The translations under genes and the position numbers were made by a program. The notes under the pieces are model-generated. The model was not told the origin of the DNA. It saw only the letters and a program-made list of their open reading frames with translations, and made no database searches. This document shows positions 20,946 to 32,322 of a DNA stretch of 64,000 bases, piece by piece (the first letter of the stretch is position 1; the number at the start of each line of letters is the position of its first letter). The stretch is from Rhizophagus clarus (taxonomy: Eukaryota > Glomeromycota > Glomeromycetes > Glomerales > Glomeraceae): positions 1,827,678 to 1,891,677 of the forward strand of contig BLAL01000274.1 of the NCBI GenBank assembly GCA_015698045.1. The letters are read 5' to 3'.

Positions 20946-22352
20946 ATGTCGCAACTTATCGAAGATTGTTTAAGAATTATTTTCACCGAATTTAAGGATT
21001 ATTCAGGTTCTTTATATTCATGTATGTTAGTGAATAGATATTGGTGTCAAATAGTTGTACCAATATTATGGAGAAATCCTTATATATATAAAAAGATTTC
21101 TCATAAAAAACTTTATTATACAATATTTAATTTATTACCAACAGATTCAAAACAATTTTTATCTAATAATAACATCAAATTACCATTAAATAGATTTTCA
21201 AATAAACCATTATTTAATTACATTAGTTTTTCTTCTCAAATTTCTTTAGAATTTATTGATGATATGATAAGAACGTTAGTTAAGAAAGAATTTGAATGTG
21301 ATAAATATAAAATATTAGAACATGAAATTTACAAATTATTTATAAATAATTGTAAATATATTAAAGATTTTTATTGGAAGACAACACAACCTTTATTTAA
21401 ATATTTAGGAGCATTAAATTGTTTTTCTCAACTTTATGCTTTAACTATTGATCTTCAATTTGTTAATTCAACAGCATTATTTGAAATGGCAAAAATTTGT
21501 CAAAATATTGAAGATCTAAAAGTATGGTACTGTAATGGTGATATTCCAGGATTAATTATGTTAATTGAGGTTCAAAAAAATTTACAATCTTTATTTATAT
21601 ATTTTATGGAAGTAGAAAAACCTTGTGTACAATTAAGTGAAGTGATTGAGAGAAAAGCTAATACAATAAAAAAATTTACCATGGAACCTTTTATTGCTAC
21701 TCTTTCACCTAAATTTTTTCCATTATTAATAAATTTACAACATTTAGATCTCAGGAATGTAATTAAAATGAAGAAAGAAATCGTTGGGATGCAAGAATGG
21801 AAAAATTATTTATCTATTTCTTCTTTTCCAAATCTTCATTGTCTTAAAACTATATATTTACCGATTCGTTTTAATTGTATGTTGATTGAAAAATCTCATG
21901 GAAATATAGTGGAAATTAACGTAAGTCGACATAGTTACAATCGAACTCCTTTACACTCGGAAAAATTAATGGAAGCAATTTCTAAACATTGTCCAAGGCT
22001 AGAGAAATTAACTATTGATGTTGAACTTAAAAATTTAAGTGGAATAAAAGATATTTTATTAAATTGTTCACAATTAAAAAAAATAAGACTTTCATTATGT
22101 AATGAAGGGAGACTAAATGTTTGTGATGAATTATTAGAAATCTTGGTTAAATTTTCACCAAATAATTTGAATACTTTTTCATTAAACAAATGGAAATTTT
22201 CAGTTGAGAGTTTACAATCTTTTTTTGAAAGTTGGAGAAATAGATTTCCAATTATATTCGATCTATATTTTGGAAATTTTACAGAAGAACATAAAGTGAT
22301 TGTGAAAAAATATTTTGATGAAGGAATAATAAAGGAAACAAATTTTTTATAA
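20946..22352 (+). CDS. F-box/LRR-like protein, 468 aa
   Basis: Uninterrupted frame. The start at 20946 (MSQLIEDCLRII) is preferred over the ATG 57 bases upstream, which would translate a T-run into poly-Phe; it also matches the start of the sister gene at 23772. Residues 1-45 form an F-box ('EDCLRIIFTEF...LYSCMLVNRYWC.I.VPILWRNP'). The rest has irregular leucine-rich repeats typical of Glomeromycotina F-box paralogues. The expected role is substrate recognition in an SCF ubiquitin ligase (family inference; substrate unknown). It is followed 1.4 kb downstream by a close paralogue. Confidence 0.8.
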   Translation: MSQLIEDCLRIIFTEFKDYSGSLYSCMLVNRYWCQIVVPILWRNPYIYKKISHKKLYYTIFNLLPTDSKQFLSNNNIKLPLNRFSNKPLFNYISFSSQISLEFIDDMIRTLVKKEFECDKYKILEHEIYKLFINNCKYIKDFYWKTTQPLFKYLGALNCFSQLYALTIDLQFVNSTALFEMAKICQNIEDLKVWYCNGDIPGLIMLIEVQKNLQSLFIYFMEVEKPCVQLSEVIERKANTIKKFTMEPFIATLSPKFFPLLINLQHLDLRNVIKMKKEIVGMQEWKNYLSISSFPNLHCLKTIYLPIRFNCMLIEKSHGNIVEINVSRHSYNRTPLHSEKLMEAISKHCPRLEKLTIDVELKNLSGIKDILLNCSQLKKIRLSLCNEGRLNVCDELLEILVKFSPNNLNTFSLNKWKFSVESLQSFFESWRNRFPIIFDLYFGNFTEEHKVIVKKYFDEGIIKETNFL

Positions 22353-23771
22353 TTTATTTAGATAAAAAAAAAAGGAGAATTAGTATGTACTATTATTAAA
22401 TTATGTAATACCTTCAGTTGTAATCTTTTAAAATAGAAAAAATAGAGACAATTTTTAGTGTATCTATAATAATAAATTCATAAAAAAAAAAAAATTATTT
22501 AATTAAAATGGTATTGTAATATGAGCAAGTAATTGGTATTAACTTACCAACGTGATCAAAATATTAATTTAAGATCGGGCGAATCGGTGGAGTTGTCTAA
22601 ATTCTAAATTTCTGTCTGTTCTTGTGATCTCCTCTAAATTCTAAATTTAGAATTTGAAATTTAATATGACATCTGATTTTAATTTCTGAAAAATTGGTTT
22701 AAATAATTGAATAAACGGAATATTCACGGAAATTTTGCTATTTGGTTGCTAGTGTTGCCTGCCGTAATAGGTTGTAGCGGTTGTAATAGGTTGTAACGTA
22801 ATTGGTGTAAGTCGTAAGTACTATATGCCGTAATTTTCATATAGGAAAAAATTGGTGTCGTAATGGCTGTAATAGGTTGCAACCCAAGTTGTAATCGTAT
22901 CGTAATCCAAAATGCCGTAATTATTACTTACGGCAGGCCACACTAATTTGGTTACCTCCGATTATTGTGGAAATACTCTGATATCAAATACCTCATATTA
23001 GCACAAAATGTTTATAGCAATCCAGAGAGTGTCTAGAGTTTTTTAAAAGTTATTTCTTTTTTTTTCCTAATTTTTTTTTTTCTTTTAATGTCATGGGAAT
23101 GTATGTCGTGAAAAAATCCAATAAACTTTATGATCTGCATAACGTTAAATAATTGTGACGTCACTTTTTGACGTTTATACTACGTCATCCTGTAAATCAC
23201 GGAAAATTTTTTCCCTCCTTTAAATTTAAAACATATATTTTCCTTTGTTTAAATGGCAATCAAAGTATATAGGGATAAGAAATTCCGAAAACAAATTGTT
23301 TACAAAATATCAGATGCATGGGTAGTACCTTTGTTATACTTATTCAGTAAAGGTTAAATTTTTTACACATATGCATCTCCATGCTTTGGCTGAATTTTCC
23401 TTCGGAGTTTATGATTATCACAATGTGTCATACCTTTCTGATTAAATTTTTATCGCTTATTCTGGTTTTTTTTTAGAAAAAAAGTATCACACACAATAGT
23501 ATATCCTGCATTTTGGAAAATTTACTAAAAATTTGAAAATCTTCTATTATTTATATTATTTATTGTTAGTAAATGCTTAATAAACTAGTAAATATTTCTT
23601 TATTGATCTGCAAACTGCCGGATAAAAATTAATCCTTGTGATTACAATTAAGGATACTGTATCGGGTTACACAACACGCAAAATATGTAATATTTTATAA
23701 GAAAGAAAAAAAAGCGATCGTTCTTTTTGCGATCGTTCTTTTTTTCTTTTTTTTTTTTCAAAAACTTTAAA
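22353..23771. other. Spacer between F-box paralogues
   Basis: Contains the MITE at 22750-22945 and a CRE-like TGACGTCA at about 23157 with a second TACGTCA about 25 bases later. It also holds an inverted duplicate of 'GATCGTTCTTTTTGCGATCG' just before the next gene. Confidence 0.5.
22750..22945. mobile_element. 196-bp MITE (hAT- or Mutator-like)
   Basis: The ends are TAGTGTTGCCTGCCGTAA and, inverted, TAGTGTGGCCTGCCGTAA. It is flanked directly by ATTTGGTTGC (22740-22749) and ATTTGGTTAC (22946-22955), a 10-base duplication with one difference. The interior is built of TTGTAATAGG/TTGTAACG units. Ends beginning TAGTG suggest hAT; the 9-10-base duplication would fit Mutator better. Confidence 0.8.
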
Positions 23772-25256
23772 ATGGCACAACTTATTGAAGATTGTCTAAG
23801 AATCATTTTTACCGAATTAAAAAATGATTCGAATTCTTTATATTCATGTGTATTGGTTAATAGATATTGGTGTAGAATAGCTATACCAATATTATGGAAA
23901 AATCCTTATAATCATAAAAATATTTCAAATAAAAATAAATTTTATTATACTATAATAAATCTTTTACCAACAAGTTCAAAACAATATTTATTAGATAATA
24001 ATATTGATTTACCTTTTATAACATTATCAAATCAACCATTATTATTATTTAATTATATTAGTTTTTCATCACAAATTTCATCAAAATTTATTAATAATAT
24101 TACAAAATCATTACTTAAGAATGAATTTGATCTTGATAAATATAAAAAATTAGAAAATGAAATTTACAAATTATTTATAAATAATTGTAAATTTATTAAA
24201 GATTTTTGTTGGGAAACGACACAATCTTTACATAAATATTCTGGAGCATCAACTTGTTTCTCACAACTTTGTGTTTTAACCATCGATCTTCAATTCGTGA
24301 ATTCAGAAGCATTATTTGGTATGTCAAAAATTTGTCAAAATATTGAAGATTTAAAAGTACATTATTATAGTTCCAAGAGAGACAGTTTAGGATTAATTAA
24401 ATTTCTCGATATTCAAAGAAATTTACAATCATTATATTTACATTTTAAAATTAAAAGCGTAAGGAAACAATCCATACAATTAAGTGAAGTTATTAAGAGG
24501 AAATCTGTCACGTTAAAAAAACTCATTATTGGACCGACTATTACTTTAATATCACCAGAATTTCTTCCATCATTAATAAATCTGCAACATTTAGAATTTA
24601 CGAATAGTATGTATATGTCGAAAAAGGAGATCGTAGAAATGCAGGAATGGGAAAATTATTTATCAATTTCATCACTTCCAAACCTTCGATATATTAAAAC
24701 AGGATTATGTTTACCTCTTCGTAACGATTATAAGTTAATTGAAAATTCTCATGGTAACATAAGAGAAATTAATATATGTAGACGTCGCTTTAATAATAAA
24801 CGAGATCCTTTACATTCCGAAAAACTAATTGAAGTAATTCCTAAGCATTGTCCAAAGGTTGAGAGTTTAACTATTGATGCTGAACTTAAAAATTTGAGCG
24901 GAATAAGAGAAATTTTATTAAATTGTTCACAATTAAAAAAAATAAAACTTTCATCATGTAATAACAAATGGAGACTTATTATTTGTGACGAATTATTAGA
25001 TATTTTGATTAAATTTTCACAAAATAATTTATATAGTTTTTCATTTAATAGATGGAAATTTTCAGTTGATGGGTTAAAATCTTTTTTTGAAAATTGGAGG
25101 AATAAGCATCCAATTATATTTAATCTATACCCTGATCTTGGCTCATTTACCATAGAACATCAAGTAGTTATGAAAAAATATGTTGACGAAGGAGTAATTA
25201 AGAAAACCAATTGTCTTGAACATACTTTATTGGAAACCAACTTCCGTCCTCAATAA
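23772..25256 (+). CDS. F-box/LRR-like protein, 494 aa
   Basis: Paralogue of the gene at 20946 along its whole length: same N-terminal F-box 'MAQLIEDCLRIIFTEL..LYSCVLVNRYWC.IAIPILWKNP', and shared blocks such as 'IYKLFINNCK.IKDF' and 'CSQLKKI.LS.CN'. Start chosen by alignment with the sister; the 15 codons upstream translate a T-run. The C-terminus carries about 15 extra residues. Expected role is an SCF adaptor (family inference). A tandem duplication is the simplest origin. Confidence 0.8.
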   Translation: MAQLIEDCLRIIFTELKNDSNSLYSCVLVNRYWCRIAIPILWKNPYNHKNISNKNKFYYTIINLLPTSSKQYLLDNNIDLPFITLSNQPLLLFNYISFSSQISSKFINNITKSLLKNEFDLDKYKKLENEIYKLFINNCKFIKDFCWETTQSLHKYSGASTCFSQLCVLTIDLQFVNSEALFGMSKICQNIEDLKVHYYSSKRDSLGLIKFLDIQRNLQSLYLHFKIKSVRKQSIQLSEVIKRKSVTLKKLIIGPTITLISPEFLPSLINLQHLEFTNSMYMSKKEIVEMQEWENYLSISSLPNLRYIKTGLCLPLRNDYKLIENSHGNIREINICRRRFNNKRDPLHSEKLIEVIPKHCPKVESLTIDAELKNLSGIREILLNCSQLKKIKLSSCNNKWRLIICDELLDILIKFSQNNLYSFSFNRWKFSVDGLKSFFENWRNKHPIIFNLYPDLGSFTIEHQVVMKKYVDEGVIKKTNCLEHTLLETNFRPQ

Positions 25257-27976
25257 AAAAAAAATTGGTCACGGGGCCGTGCACGACGGTAAATGTTTAA
25301 TATTATAGACTGTATTGTTTGTTTATATTGTAGTATAAATAAATTTCTTTCTTTTTTTTTATTTGAAGAGAACCGTTCGCAAATAATTTTTACTCATTGT
25401 TTCATCATATAATTAAATCTTCATAAACGGTATTCTATGAGTACCTGCTTCGTCGTTTTAATAAATCTGTTAAAAGCTTTAAAAGATTTTTTTTTTTTTT
25501 TTTCCCAACGACAAATCTGAAATCGTAGGTAATTTTATATGCTTAATTAAACGATAAATTTTGTTTTCTTCGAAATAGTACATCACAAGGTAAAATTTAG
25601 TCATTAATATTGTGTTACACTGCAAGTTCAAAATTACGTTATGTTAACAAAAAACTATTCGCTATCAATAGCAAATTATTTCTAATGTTTCATGCAACCT
25701 AGAAATCATATGCAGTACATTTTACCTATAATAATCATAACAATGAAAATCAAGCCGTTCAATTTACACATACGAATATTGGCGTTAGCTAAGTTATAAA
25801 ATGTAGCAAGTTGTTGAATAACTTCAAACCAACTAAACATGTAAGAACTTAAAATAAATAGTCCAAAATTTTAAACTAAAAATACCAAATTTATTTCCAA
25901 AGCTATATTTGTCCGATATCATAAATTTCCGACTATATTAAAATTACTTATACCAATTCCGTTCATATCACGATTTTCCCTTAATTTAGTTTAACTTTCG
26001 GTACCGATCAAAGCACATTAAAATGATCGACAAACATAATAATAATATTATGAGTGTAACTTTTAATTGGTGCTAATCAACAATTTCAATTAAATGATTT
26101 CTAACCATATTAAGTTCAAAAAGGACCGATATATTTTTGAATGACATTTATTTTTGAGGAGTGACAAATTTTTCGTCGGTATCTTGAATTTCCTACTTTT
26201 ATGAATAACGTGAACAACATGAATAACATGAATAACTTGTGAACGTATAGTATAGTACGTACTTATTATGACGTATGTTCTTGTTAATTTAAATTTAATA
26301 TTAATTACATTTAAAAATATTGATTTTAATTTTTTTCGTATTTTGCCAAGATCAGTTAGTAAGTTAGTTAAATAAATATGCATGCATTTTTTTACATGCG
26401 TTGCCTAATCTTTTCCCCTCCAGCAAAAAGTTACCTCCTTATGTTCAATGATGTACAGCATACATGTTGGTTTATTAGTGATGCTAAAAATCATGTGATA
26501 ATCTCGTCGTTTCTATCGTATTTCCATACAAAGTTGATAATGTATTTTAAGCGAGTAAATATTGGGCCTAAACAAATATTAATTAATTTATCTTACGTCT
26601 CCCACTGTCGTCTAGATTAATATTGATATATTGATTTGGTTAATTCATATGTCACAAGATCAATAAAAAAATTAATATATATAAATATCCCTCGTTCCCG
26701 ACTGTTATTTCGGAGTTCAAAATAAGATTTTATTATTAATCTTTTCTTTTTTGTATCATAGTATTATAGTGAAATTTTTTTGAAAAAAAAAACGGTAGGA
26801 TATGACGATATTTTCTAAATTCAAGTTCGCATAAAATCATGAAATTTCGGCAAAACGGGTTTTCATAATAATTTCATAAGTTGATAGTATTAATGAAGAA
26901 AATCGTAAATTTTGTCAATTAACCTATCGGTATCTAAATATAGTATTTCAGCACCAAGAATAATTAATTAGCATTTAGGTTCTACAAAATAATGATTTTC
27001 AAGGGCAAAACGCATAATTGTACGACATTATTATAATACGCGGAGCATTTTTTTTAAATTGAGATTTATTTCGGAGTTTGTTATCTTGGAAAATACCGAG
27101 AAACAAATAATACGGTGTGTCGTTGTGTTCTCTCAATATCTGCATATTAATTTAACTGCATATGGTTATTACACAAAGACAGAATCAAATTTTGGGATAG
27201 TAAAAAAAAAAAAAAGCCGTTTTAACATATATTAATTAAAAGAATAAAGAACATTTTTGTTAAAAAGAAAAGGTAATATTTAGAAAAGAAGTCATTAAGT
27301 TTTAAGTTATTCTTATTGAGAATCCAATCGAGACTGAATTCAATGTTATTTTTAGTTTTAAAGAATTTATTAACTTTAATGGGAATGTTACACCAAAGGA
27401 ATTTCTTTTACATTTATAAAAATTAACAAAATTAGTTATAGGCAATATAAACACAATATAAATAATTATGCTTGTTCATCATGTTCATCATGTGTTCAAC
27501 GTAACTCACTTCAAATATCTTTTTAATAATAATGTTATATATTGTTATACCGGTAACATTTTACTATGGATATAAAAGAATTTCATTAAAATAAATACTA
27601 TTTATTTAATTAACTTTAAAATATTTCGGCCCCAATTATCCAAATTATTATTTAACAAAAATATTATTTATATTGTTCATCCGATATGGATGTACGGCTA
27701 TATCACCGGTTACTATATTAGTAAATATAAAAATAAAATTTCGAACGTTAAATGGTTTTTATTTTAATGACCTTGTACTCAATTATTATTACCCAATGTG
27801 AAGAAAATGATAAATTTTATTTAATAATGATAAAAAAAAAATACATAAATAGCACCACATTTTACTTTCTTTTCGGTTTGCGACTCTAGAAAAAAGATTT
27901 TTCTTTCGTAAAAAAAATTAATTCACATTCATTAAAAATTTTCCTTTGGGACTATTCCATAATACCAACCCAAACC
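25257..27976. other. 2.7-kb intergenic region, no gene supported
   Basis: AT-rich. It holds a short tandem repeat of a 12-mer (GAATAACATGAA variants) at about 26200-26240 and a TATATAAATAT motif at about 26677. Just upstream of the next gene, at 27840-27960, there is a plausible promoter and leader (ACATAAATAGCACC, then T/C-rich). The 97-codon minus frame at 26090-26383 is not convincing. Confidence 0.4.
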
Positions 27977-28719
27977 ATGGCGAAATCATTATTGGCCTTA
28001 TTATTCATAGCTTTATCCTATACCTCATACGCCAACGCAGGATATAATGTAGTAACTCCAACAACAGGAACTATATTATACGCCGGTTACCCTGCTAACA
28101 TTACTTGGACTATGGATAATACTACTCCAAACGACCCTCTCGTTGATGTTGTTTTAAACAACGGTCCCCCAGAAAGCTTAAATGTGGTATCCACAATTTG
28201 TTCGGGTGTTGATCCTAAAGTTGGAGGTATGTGAACGAAAACATCAAAAAAATGTGTACGTTTATTGTTTAAAAGAGAAATAAAAACTAAGCAAATATAT
28301 TTCTTTTTGAACTTCTTTAGTTTGCAATTTCAATGTTCCAGCTAATATCGCATCTGGAATTGATTACGCTATCACCGTTGGAAAAAAAGTTGAAAACCTC
28401 GCATACGGTTCATATTGTAAGTGTAACTTAAAATTTATAATAACCATCATTGCTATTTTCTTATTAACTCTTCTTCTTTCAACGATTTTCTTCAGTTACC
28501 ATTAAAGGCACTGGGGACCTTCCGCCAAATAATGGTTGCCCAAATATGGGAGGGCATGTATGTGCCAGTGCTGATCTTGCATGCTGTGGTCCAGATGGAT
28601 ATTGCGGTAAAGGTACTGATTTCTGTGGTGCAGGTTGTCAACAACAATTTTCTTTGGCTGGTGCCTGCAAAGGAGGAAAAACTAACCCTAAACGTAGAAG
28701 AGCCTTAAATTATTATTAA
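27977..28719 (+). CDS. Secreted Kre9/Knh1-like protein with C-terminal chitin-binding (hevein) domain
   Basis: Three exons: 27977-28226, 28321-28416, 28496-28719. Introns are GTATGT...TTTAG and GTAAGT...TTCAG, both in phase 1; the product is 189 aa. Residues 1-21 form a signal peptide ending at 'YANA'. Residues about 25-115 resemble the Ig-like N-terminal domain of Kre9/Knh1 cell-wall proteins ('VVTPTTGTILYAGYPANITW', then 'CNFNVP' and 'YFTIKG'). Residues about 126-165 carry eight cysteines in the hevein spacing (C..GGHVC....ACC...GYCG...FCG.GC......C). It ends in a basic 'KRRRALNYY'. Expected role: binding or shielding chitin in the wall or at the host interface (inference). Reading frame is intact across both splices. 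Confidence 0.85.
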
Positions 28720-29615
28720 TCATATAGAATATATACAGTATAAATAGTTTAATTTATTTAATTATAATAATTTGCAAGTTAATTTTTTTGTACAACGAGC
28801 AATAATCCATGTGACATATATTATAATGCATTTTTTTTTTTTAAAAAAAAAAAAAAAAGTTTTATTATATAATTAGTATATATAAAATTACATATAAAAT
28901 AAATAATGAAGCACGTTTTCTGTCAAGATAAATTAAAAAAAAAAAAAATTATTATTATTTTATTATCATTTTTTTTTTCTTTTTAATGATTCTTAAAAAA
29001 TTTTTGCTAATTTAATTCAAGAAATTAAGGGGGCGAACGTTTTAATGATTTACGTAAATTGAAAAGCTGAAACCAGATACCCATTTTGAAAAACGAATTT
29101 TTTTTTTTCTTTATTGTACAATGAAAATTCATACATATTTGAGGAGAACTTTGTAACATTTTCAAAATCTCCGCATCATTATGAAGCGTTTCATCGTTTC
29201 GTCTCCTAATCGAATATACTCTTTAAAGTTAAAATGACCAGTATAGAAAGTTCTTGTTAGAAAAATGGAAATTTCGTTTGTTCATTACTAAAATGAAAAA
29301 AAAAAAAACTACTTTTTTTTTAGAAACATTTTAATATAAAATTTCGTTTATAAAAAAATAAGTTTGGGCGTAAAACAAACAAAAAAAAAAATTATAATGA
29401 AGTTGAAACTTTTTTTTATAAACTTAAAAAAAAAATACTTTTTACAAATAATTAGTTAACAACCAAAATTTTATTAACTCCTTATGATAAATATAAACTT
29501 ATTAGATAATAATAGAATGACGACATCTGCCAAAATAACGAAAAAATTTTTTTTTTTTTTTTTTTGCCTAAAAAATACCTTTATCGCCGTTTTCAAAATG
29601 GTGTATTCGTGAATG
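28720..29615. other. Intergenic, homopolymer-rich
   Basis: Long A and T runs, no gene. It includes the 3' flank of the chitin-binding protein gene. Confidence 0.4.
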
Positions 29616-30440
29616 AATATTCTAATACCAATATTCATCCAGTTTTCATCCATTTTTGTTCTGTTTTCATCAGGTATCCATCCAGTTTTCAGTTTTCTTT
29701 TTTTTTTTTTTATTCAAATATAACTGTATGCATTACTTTGAAAATGGCGATAAAATCCTTTTTTCCATTAGTGTATTGATATAATGTATATTCTTTATCA
29801 CTTTCCAAACTCACCCAAATGATCTCAAATGACTCAAATGACTGGTCACGAGCCATTTGGGTTATTTTAATGTTAAATGACAAATGACTTTACTTGGTAA
29901 AAAAAATTATTAGATTACCGGATGATTACTGGGCAACCTGGACAATAATCCGGTAATCTGATAATTTGTATGAGGTAGCAGAACTCGATAAAAATTATGT
30001 CATAATTCTGACCAAAACTATTTATGTATAAAAATTTTCACGTGATATTATAAGTTCATAATTCTGGCCGGAATCATAAACTTGACCTAAATTATAAAGC
30101 ATTAATTTTAAATGACTCAAATGACAAATGAATGTGCAAATGACCTGATCATTTACCAATGTTCCAAACTATGATTGCATGAAGGCTATTTCATAGGAAT
30201 GTGACATATACAATTTGTCTCGATTACTAATACAATATTACAATATTACAAGTATTCATTATTTTTAAGAGATTTCGTCAAAAAAAAATTACAGACACAT
30301 CTTATACCGCGCTGTCTACAAAATGGTTTATGCTGTCATGTTTGGATGAAAAAAAAAGAAGACCCGAAAACAGGACGAAAACTGGATAAAACCGGACAAA
30401 ATATCGACGAAAACCGGACAAATATTGGTATTCGAATGTT
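29616..30440. mobile_element. ~0.8-kb inverted-repeat element with TCCGGTTTTC-type ends and nested palindromes
   Basis: The left end 'ATTCTAATACCAATATTCAT' followed by CCAGTTTTCATCC units is matched inverted at the right ('ATTCGAATACCAATATTTGT' then CCGGTTTTCGTC units). Inside is an inverted pair AGATTACCGGAT at about 29912 and 29953, and direct CAAATGACT units on both sides (29825-29850, 30112-30155), suggesting nested insertions. No target duplication found. Confidence 0.6.
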
Positions 30441-30864
30441 TAATCATAAATAAAAATCGTTCGTTTATAGCCTTGTTACGCTTTACCCTGTAAAAACCTT
30501 TTATCCAAATATTTCATTAAAATCTGCTATGATCAAATAAATTAAAAAAATCGACACATTAATATTGACGCTGCGAACGCCGAACAATTACAATAAATAT
30601 AACGATAATTATTTTTATAATTCACTTGTATATTTATACAACATAACAAGAGTATTTAAATGATCTTATCATATAAAATATTCAATATGTACATGTCTTC
30701 AATAAAAAAATTAATAACTTGGGGTACAATGATTCATTATAAAATATGTCGTTACTCGTTAGCGCTTCGCTTTAAAAGTATTATATAACAAATAATAAAG
30801 TTAAAAAATTGCCTTTAAGAATTTTTATTAAAATTAATTAAATACCTACATAAAAATTATAATA
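30441..30864. other. Intergenic, nothing recognised
   Basis: AT-rich sequence between the inverted-repeat element and the kinase relic; no coding signal seen. Confidence 0.4.
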
Positions 30865-31410
30865 AAGAGAAAATGTTTTACGATTCCTATAGAATTATGA
30901 AACTGCTAAGTCTTATTAATAGGTATTCATCTTATTAAAGAAGAGTTCTTTAATGATATAATTTTTTAATTGAAATACGAAGCTTGCTTAAAATGAACGT
31001 TTTAATTGTCACATATGATATCAGTTAACTAGACAACGCAGTAACTAATTGATATTATCTATCGTGATTTAATAAGTGGTCATTATAAATAAAAGACTCA
31101 AGAAAAATATAATAATTTTTCGTGTAATAGCCTATTTTATGTTTTGTAGCGTGCGGTTAAAAAAGATAAAATTGATGTACCGCTAAAGCTTCAAACAAAT
31201 ATACACTTTTATCGATCAAAAAATTAAAATAACATACAAGGTTATAAACTAAACGATATATTTGGTGCGTATAGTGTTGGAGTTTTAATGATGAATTGAT
31301 GACATTTATGACGCAAGTTTAATCTTGTCATAGTCAAAGATATTATCAATAGCACTCCTGTTAAATATACACAAATAGTAGATGAAGGAGTAGAAACGGG
31401 TTTAAATAAC
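30865..31410 (+). pseudogene. Relic of a kinase-Sel1 gene (kinase part)
   Basis: DNA-level traces of the intact genes downstream appear in order: 'TTTTACGATTC' with 'CTAAGTCTTATT' (exon 2 end and donor, ~30875-30917), 'TAATGATATAATTTTTTAATTG' (intron), 'ATCTATCGTGATTTAATA' (HRDL, ~31057), 'GCTAAAGCTTCAA' (~31183), 'TATAGTGTTGGAGTTTTAATG' (~31271), 'GACGCAAGTTTAATCTTGTC', 'ATTATCAATAGCACTCCTG' (~31343). Large pieces are missing. It lies about 0.9 kb upstream of an intact paralogue on the same strand. Confidence 0.75.
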
Positions 31411-31573
31411 TTTCAAGTGCATCAATCACGCCGAACATACACTCCGAACACAGTAATAAAGATTAAAAAATATAAACATATCAGATATATTTTTAGGTTA
31501 GTGTACATAAAAATATAAATATATAAAGTTATATGTACATAATTCAAGTTCGCATAGTTTCGGCAATGGTCTA

Positions 31574-31748
31574 TAGTCAGACTTCGATATACCGATATCC
31601 GATGTACCTACATGTATTAAAAACTCGATATAATGATAAAATTTTATTTTTCCAATACATGAGATAAACATATAAATATCGGTGTAATTTCAATATAACG
31701 ATATTTTTTACCATTTTTCACATGAATCCAGACATCGGAGTTTGACTG
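31574..31748. mobile_element. 175-bp pogo/Tc1-mariner-like MITE
   Basis: The ends TAGTCAGACTTCGATAT and, inverted, CAGTCAAACTCCGATGT are each flanked by TA (31572-31573 and 31749-31750). CAGTC.AACTTCGATAT-like ends are typical of pogo/Tigger-type elements. The interior has further 'CGATAT' repeats. Confidence 0.7.
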
Positions 31749-32322
31749 TAACAATGAAAGAAAAGAGAAACATTAATATGCCACATCGTCATGATTAACA
31801 TATATAAATGATATTGTAGCCACAAATAAAAAATTAAAAATTTACTTTACATATATATATATGTACAAACAATTTTTGCTTAACGTTACACCAACATACA
31901 TACATTAGGTTTGAAAGCAAGAACGTTACATAATTTTATGAAAGAGAATGCTTTTAAGGTAATATATAATATATTGAGTCCCAGGAGTTCGGACTTCGGA
32001 AGCTTCGGAAGTATTTTTGGCTAGAACTATGCCACATGTTTAACCATCATGTTCGTTCATATTAAACTTGCATGGGGTGACGAATATATACAGAGTCACG
32101 TGATAGAACACGATGCTGCCTTATTTGTTAACGATGAATGATTTTTTTAATTTTTGTGTATATACATATTTATAATCATATCATTCAAATATCATTCAGA
32201 TAATGCTAATAAGGTTTGTGCATCCGTACTGAATAACTAATATAGTGTAGCAAGTAATCCTTTAATTTTTCATGACCTAACCTTCACACTGTAAATTATT
32301 ATATTTTCTTTAAAAAACAAAA

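Noticed and set aside
26090..26383. 97-codon minus frame with 'VIHVIHVVHVIH'
   Set aside because: Encoded by a short tandem repeat; rest is low-complexity, no homology recognised.
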